Source of the DNA: Candidatus Nitrosotenuis sp.
GTDB lineage: Archaea > Thermoproteota > Nitrososphaeria > Nitrososphaerales > Nitrosopumilaceae
NCBI GenBank assembly: GCA_023252015.1
Contig: JAHEXS010000040.1
Span: 1 to 9,071 of the forward strand
Reading direction: 5' to 3'
DNA: 9,071 nt
A program made the position numbers and the translations under genes. Positions 6,840 through 9,071 of the stretch are shown here, in pieces (the first letter of the stretch is position 1; each line of letters begins with the position of its first letter). Below the pieces are notes generated by a model that was not told the DNA's origin, did not search any database, and saw only the letters and a program-made list of their open reading frames with translations.

Positions 6840-7943
6840 ATGGGAATTCCTGAAAAAATAAAATCAATACAAGACGAGATATTAAAGACTCAGCTAAACA
6901 AGGCAACTGAGCACCACATAGGTTTACTAAAAGCAAAAATTGCAAAACTAAAAAGAGAGCAAGAAAAAGTTCAAACTAAAAAAAGTGGAATCAGTTCAGA
7001 CGGGTTTGATGTTAGACGAACAGGAGATGCAACAGTAGTATTCATCGGATTGCCAAGCGTAGGCAAATCAACTCTTCTCAACAAGATAACAGGATCCAGG
7101 TCGGCAGTAGCCGCATACCAATTCACAACACTGACAGTGGTGCCAGGAATTCTAGACTATCGGGGAGCGAGAATTCAGGTTTTGGATTTACCTGGAATCA
7201 TAGAAGGAGCATCAAAGGGAAAAGGTTTGGGCAAGAGAATATTGTCAGTTGCTCGAAGTGCAGATTTAGTTTTACTCATACTTGATGTTTTTCAACCATA
7301 CCATGAAGATGTGCTCAGAAATGAGCTCAACAACATAGGGATAAGGCTAGACCAAAAGCCCCCAAACATAGTAATAGAAAAAGCAGCAATTGGAGGAATT
7401 TCAATAGCACAACAGGTGAAGCTTACAAAATTATCCGAAAAACTTCTCAAAGAAATTCTGCATGTTTATGGAATCACAAGTGCCAGAGTACTCATAAGAG
7501 AAGACATCACTGCCGAACAACTAGTTGATCACATTACAGGTGACAAAAATTATGCAGAATCCATAACAGTCCTTAACAAGATTGATCTAGTTGATGAGAA
7601 ATTCTTAAAAAACGCAAAGACAAAAATAAAATCCGAGGTTCTCCCACTATCTGCAGACGCAGGCATAAACGTTGATTTGTTAAAAGAAAAAATTTATGAA
7701 AAATTAGACTTTATTAGAATATACATGAGGCCAAAGGGTGGCGAGACAGACTTTGAAGAACCTTTGATCATCAGAAGAAATTCTACAGTAGAAGAGGTCT
7801 GCAATAAGCTGCACCGCAGCATGAAAAAAGAATTTCGTTATGGACTAGTCTGGGGTAAGAGTGTTAAATTTGCAGGTCAACGCGTTAGTATTCATCACGT
7901 GTTAGAAGACGAGGATGTTTTGACAATAATAAAAATACGTTAA
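6840..7943 (+). CDS. DRG/Rbg-family GTPase with C-terminal TGS domain
   Basis: Developmentally regulated GTP-binding protein family, OBG-HflX superfamily; relatives are conserved in archaea and eukaryotes and associate with ribosomes during translation. The 367-aa length is exactly the family size. An N-terminal helical region (1-60, rich in Lys/Glu) leads into the G domain. G1 is GLPSVGKST (70-78), the G2 switch includes FTTLT (95-99), G3 is DLPG (116-119) followed by the family glycine-rich stretch IEGASKGKGLG, G4 is NKID (246-249) and G5 is SAD (271-273). An insertion between G3 and G4 (about 150-235) matches the family's S5D2L region. Residues about 292-366 form the TGS domain, a ubiquitin-like putative RNA-binding fold, ending VLEDEDVLTIIKI. 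The ATG at 6840 is chosen; another ATG at 6833 is out of frame. A zinc-ribbon gene follows after 21 nt. Confidence 0.95.
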   Translation: MGIPEKIKSIQDEILKTQLNKATEHHIGLLKAKIAKLKREQEKVQTKKSGISSDGFDVRRTGDATVVFIGLPSVGKSTLLNKITGSRSAVAAYQFTTLTVVPGILDYRGARIQVLDLPGIIEGASKGKGLGKRILSVARSADLVLLILDVFQPYHEDVLRNELNNIGIRLDQKPPNIVIEKAAIGGISIAQQVKLTKLSEKLLKEILHVYGITSARVLIREDITAEQLVDHITGDKNYAESITVLNKIDLVDEKFLKNAKTKIKSEVLPLSADAGINVDLLKEKIYEKLDFIRIYMRPKGGETDFEEPLIIRRNSTVEEVCNKLHRSMKKEFRYGLVWGKSVKFAGQRVSIHHVLEDEDVLTIIKIR

Positions 7944-7964
7944 AAAAATTAAAATGCGATCAAC

Positions 7965-8141
7965 ATGGAAAATGAAACCGAAAACAGATGGTGCAAGTTT
8001 TGTATGACAAAAACAAAACAAGAGATCGTTTTTCTTCCTCAGAACGCAACATACAAACGTAGAAGACAATACAAATGCACAATTTGCAATCATACAAGTT
8101 GGTTACAAGGAAAAAGACCGTCAGCTGAAAGTGTTTATTGA
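7965..8141 (+). CDS. Small zinc-ribbon protein, 58 aa
   Basis: A short gene from ATG at 7965 to TGA at 8141. The protein has two Cys pairs, Cys10-x2-Cys13 (RWCKFCM) and Cys38-x2-Cys41 (YKCTICNH), separated by 24 residues, which is the pattern of a four-cysteine zinc ribbon. Between them is a very basic patch, YKRRRQYK (30-37), suggesting nucleic-acid or rRNA contact. No enzymatic motif is visible. It follows the DRG GTPase by 21 nt on the same strand, so co-transcription is likely, though the A/T-rich spacer could also carry a weak promoter. I cannot name the family. Zinc-ribbon proteins of this size occur widely in archaea as ribosomal, transcription or unknown proteins. The strict cysteine spacing and the position make a real gene likely. 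Confidence 0.75.
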   Translation: MENETENRWCKFCMTKTKQEIVFLPQNATYKRRRQYKCTICNHTSWLQGKRPSAESVY

Positions 8142-8257
8142 AAAAAATTGCGATCTAAAAAATATTTGTGGAAAAAAAATCGTTTATTATTTGTAATCAC
8201 TTTGTGTAATTTTGTTTAGTTTAGCTATAGAAAAGCCAGTAAACGTTATTTTCGGTT
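8142..8257. other. Intergenic spacer, A/T-rich
   Basis: 116 bp with no open frame I can support. The first part is A-rich; the middle (about 8182-8221) is T-rich on the plus strand and may serve as an archaeal oligo-T terminator for the GTPase/zinc-ribbon unit. The last part holds the promoter of the basic repeat protein. Confidence 0.4.
8223..8234 (+). promoter_or_regulatory. TATA-like box for the basic repeat protein
   Basis: AGCTATAGAAAA, centred about 30 nt before the ATG at 8258, within a T/A-rich context (GTTTAGTTTAG just upstream). The spacing suits a short or absent leader. Motif match only. Confidence 0.4.
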
Positions 8258-8401
8258 ATGGCTACTAAACGTAAGTCGAAAGCAAAACGTGCAGCTCCAA
8301 AGCGAAAGGCAGCTCCAAAAAGAAAAGCAGCTCCAAAGCGAAAGGCAGCTCCAAAAAGAAAAGCAGCAAAGAAACCTGCAGCAAAAAAGCGACGACGATA
8401 A
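8258..8401 (+). CDS. Histone-H1-like Lys/Ala/Pro/Arg repeat protein, 47 aa
   Basis: A 47-residue protein starting MATKRKSKAKR and ending KKPAAKKRRR. It contains 16 Lys, 9 Arg, 14 Ala and 5 Pro and no acidic, aromatic or cysteine residues; 53% is basic. Residues 12-35 are four tandem copies of AAPKRK. This composition matches the disordered tails of linker histone H1 and bacterial H1-like nucleoid proteins, so DNA or RNA binding and compaction is the likely role; that is inference from composition. It has no folded domain. A TATA-like box sits about 30 nt upstream of the ATG, and the gene is followed by a hairpin region. The opposite strand is also open across the whole gene but would encode an odd Trp/Ser/Cys/Leu-rich repeat and is a shadow. 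A basic, ribosome-associated tail protein is an alternative. Confidence 0.78.
   Translation: MATKRKSKAKRAAPKRKAAPKRKAAPKRKAAPKRKAAKKPAAKKRRR
8291..8362 (+). repeat. Tandem DNA repeat: two identical 36-bp units, each two 18-bp subunits
   Basis: Units 8291-8326 and 8327-8362 are identical. Each is made of two 18-bp subunits that differ at synonymous sites (GCAGCTCCAAAGCGAAAG and GCAGCTCCAAAAAGAAAA). The alternation shows an 18-bp duplication, divergence, then a recent 36-bp duplication. It encodes the four AAPKRK copies and keeps frame. Confidence 0.95.
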
Positions 8402-8413
8402 ATTCGTCAACGC

Positions 8414-8443
8414 AAAAAAAAATTTCGTCAATCACGATTGACG
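8414..8443 (-). terminator. Hairpin plus T9 terminator between convergent genes
   Basis: CGTCAATC (8426-8433) and GATTGACG (8436-8443) form an inverted repeat; as RNA this gives a stem of about 7 bp with a 4-nt loop. On the minus strand it is followed by AAA and a run of nine T residues (8414-8422), resembling an intrinsic terminator for the small gene at 8472-8753. On the plus strand it is followed by shorter T runs that could also stop the basic-protein transcript. The flanking AAATTT on both sides extends the symmetry. Confidence 0.6.
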
Positions 8444-8471
8444 TAAATTTACCATTTTTATGAAATTTTTC

Positions 8472-8753
8472 TCAACTAAACATTTGCCCTGGTGGCGAGG
8501 TGTTTTTATCATTAGTGTTTTTCTCAACGGAGAATGTTCGTTCACTTGGGATTACTGTAATCTTTATTGACGTGTTGACTGCATAATGTGGCGTGCCATC
8601 AGGATTTTTATGATTTGTCGCAATACCAACTCTGTCTAAATCAACTTTAACTTTAACGAGTGTTCCATCTTCCAGCTTGAATGCAACAAAATCATTTCCA
8701 ACTCGTTCATAGTCAAGCATCTTGAATTCAATTTTAGATTTTGTTTCACTCAA
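8472..8753 (-). CDS. Hypothetical protein, 93 aa, beta-rich
   Basis: I do not recognise this family. The sequence alternates short hydrophobic and charged strands (for example DFVAFKLEDGTLVKVKVDLD and YAVNTSIKITVIPS), suggesting a compact all-beta fold of about 75 residues, followed by a polar, probably disordered tail ending in SPPGQMFS. There is no cysteine, signal peptide or membrane segment. The frame has no ATG before Met12. I use the TTG at 8753, since the residues before Met12 (SETKSKIEFK) read like normal protein; an ATG at 8720 (82 aa) is the alternative. It starts 26 nt after the stop of the collagen-like gene on the same strand, so the two may be co-transcribed. A hairpin/T-run terminator follows. 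Confidence 0.75.
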   Translation of the reverse strand: MSETKSKIEFKMLDYERVGNDFVAFKLEDGTLVKVKVDLDRVGIATNHKNPDGTPHYAVNTSIKITVIPSERTFSVEKNTNDKNTSPPGQMFS

Positions 8754-8779
8754 TGTTTTATCACCATCACATCAAAGCC

Positions 8780-9071
8780 TCAGTAGAGATAGCTCATTAA
8801 TTTTATTTGCTCTTCAGTTGTAATCATGTTCTTTGCTGTAAGAATCTCGAGTAATTCTCGAAATAGTGCTTTTTGTTCATCAGACATACCTGCCTGACCT
8901 GTTGGACCGGGTGGACCGGGTGGACCTCGTGGACCCCTATCCCCGGATGGGCCTTGGGGGCCAATTGGTCCTTTATCTCCGGCAGGGCCTCTTGGACCAG
9001 GTGGACCACGTTCACCTTGTGGACCTTGAATGCCCTGTGGACCTTGGGGGCCTTTTTCTCCAGAAAGTCCC
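8780..9071 (-). CDS. Collagen-like Gly-X-Y repeat protein, C-terminal part
   Basis: Partial gene; the 5' end lies beyond the right edge. Its last 96 residues consist of 21 uninterrupted Gly-X-Y triplets followed by 33 non-collagen residues and a TGA at 8780-8782. The triplets are Pro-rich and include charged ones typical of microbial collagen-like proteins that trimerise without hydroxyproline (GEK, GER, GDK, GDR, GPP, GPR). The tail, DEQKALFRELLEILTAKN then MITTEEQIKLMSYLY, is helical and resembles the SHOCT short C-terminal domain (a helix, a short turn with IT-EE, a second helix). The repeat region is much more GC-rich than its surroundings (63% in 8881-8940), largely because Gly and Pro codons are GC-rich. 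A signal peptide or anchor cannot be judged because the N-terminus is missing. It is likely co-transcribed with the small gene 26 nt downstream. Confidence 0.9.
   Translation of the reverse strand, partial: GLSGEKGPQGPQGIQGPQGERGPPGPRGPAGDKGPIGPQGPSGDRGPRGPPGPPGPTGQAGMSDEQKALFRELLEILTAKNMITTEEQIKLMSYLY

Noticed and set aside
7902..8093. Minus-strand frame rich in Cys and Phe opposite the zinc-ribbon gene
   Set aside because: The plus-strand frame has exact CxxC spacing and sensible context; the minus frame is its shadow across the GTPase end.
8246..8431. Minus-strand open frame with repeated Trp/Ser/Cys/Leu (FWSCLSLWS type) units
   Set aside because: It is the antisense of the 18-bp repeat of the basic protein. 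Repeats without stops keep other frames open, and the composition is unlike a real protein.
8824..9015. Minus-strand frame rich in His/Val/Pro/Gln
   Set aside because: A shifted reading of the collagen-like gene; the Gly-X-Y frame on the same strand is uninterrupted and continues to a proper C-terminal domain.
8881..9060. Periodic short repeats resembling a CRISPR or minisatellite array
   Set aside because: The period is 9 nt and corresponds to Gly-X-Y codons; there are no spacers of constant length and no conserved repeat of 24-37 nt.
1..9071. tRNA genes, rRNA, insertion sequences, integrase or attachment sites
   Set aside because: I found no cloverleaf-like sequence, CCA-ended gene, transposase motif or terminal inverted repeat on reading; unexplained gaps are all under 120 bp.

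Overview
The window looks like a chromosomal segment of an ammonia-oxidising-type archaeon (Nitrososphaerota/Thaumarchaeota, probably the low-GC group I.1a lineage with Nitrosopumilus, Nitrosarchaeum and Nitrosotenuis). Reasons: an archaeal-type arginyl-tRNA synthetase, an archaeal TrmI tRNA m1A methyltransferase, a TGS-domain DRG/Rbg GTPase and an archaeal HAD phosphoglycolate phosphatase occur together; the DNA is AT-rich; genes are packed tightly; Shine-Dalgarno sites are mostly lacking; and TATA-like boxes lie about 24-31 nt before start codons, the spacing of leaderless archaeal transcripts. The lineage is inferred from gene content, not from a database search.

Layout. Positions 1-6789 are all on the minus strand. 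Read in transcription order they are: a phosphoglycolate phosphatase followed 2 nt later by ArgS; a 57-aa zinc-finger protein (3942-4115) whose end overlaps the start of a CheY-like receiver protein; a second receiver protein with a helical C-terminal extension; TrmI; a coiled-coil protein; the NAD(P)H-hydrate dehydratase NnrD; and an M20 metallopeptidase that starts inside the nnrD stop codon (ATGA overlap) and runs off the left edge. At about 6757-6839 the direction switches at a short divergent promoter region. On the plus strand follow a DRG-type GTPase (6840-7943), a 58-aa zinc-ribbon protein 21 nt behind it (7965-8141), and after a 116-bp spacer a 47-aa, extremely basic Lys/Ala/Pro/Arg repeat protein (8258-8401). 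A hairpin with an oligo-T tract separates this from two minus-strand genes: a small hypothetical protein (8472-8753) and, upstream of it, a collagen-like Gly-X-Y protein cut by the right edge (8780-9071).

How the genes fit together. Most of the window is housekeeping: translation (ArgS, TrmI, DRG GTPase), metabolite repair (NnrD, phosphoglycolate phosphatase) and peptide or amino-acid turnover (M20). The two receiver proteins have no histidine kinase beside them, so they are orphan regulators in this view. The parts most worth attention are the small or easily missed genes: two short cysteine-motif proteins, the histone-H1-like repeat protein with a visible 36-bp DNA duplication, and an archaeal collagen-like protein with a SHOCT-like tail. 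I saw no tRNA or rRNA genes, CRISPR arrays, insertion sequences or attachment sites.
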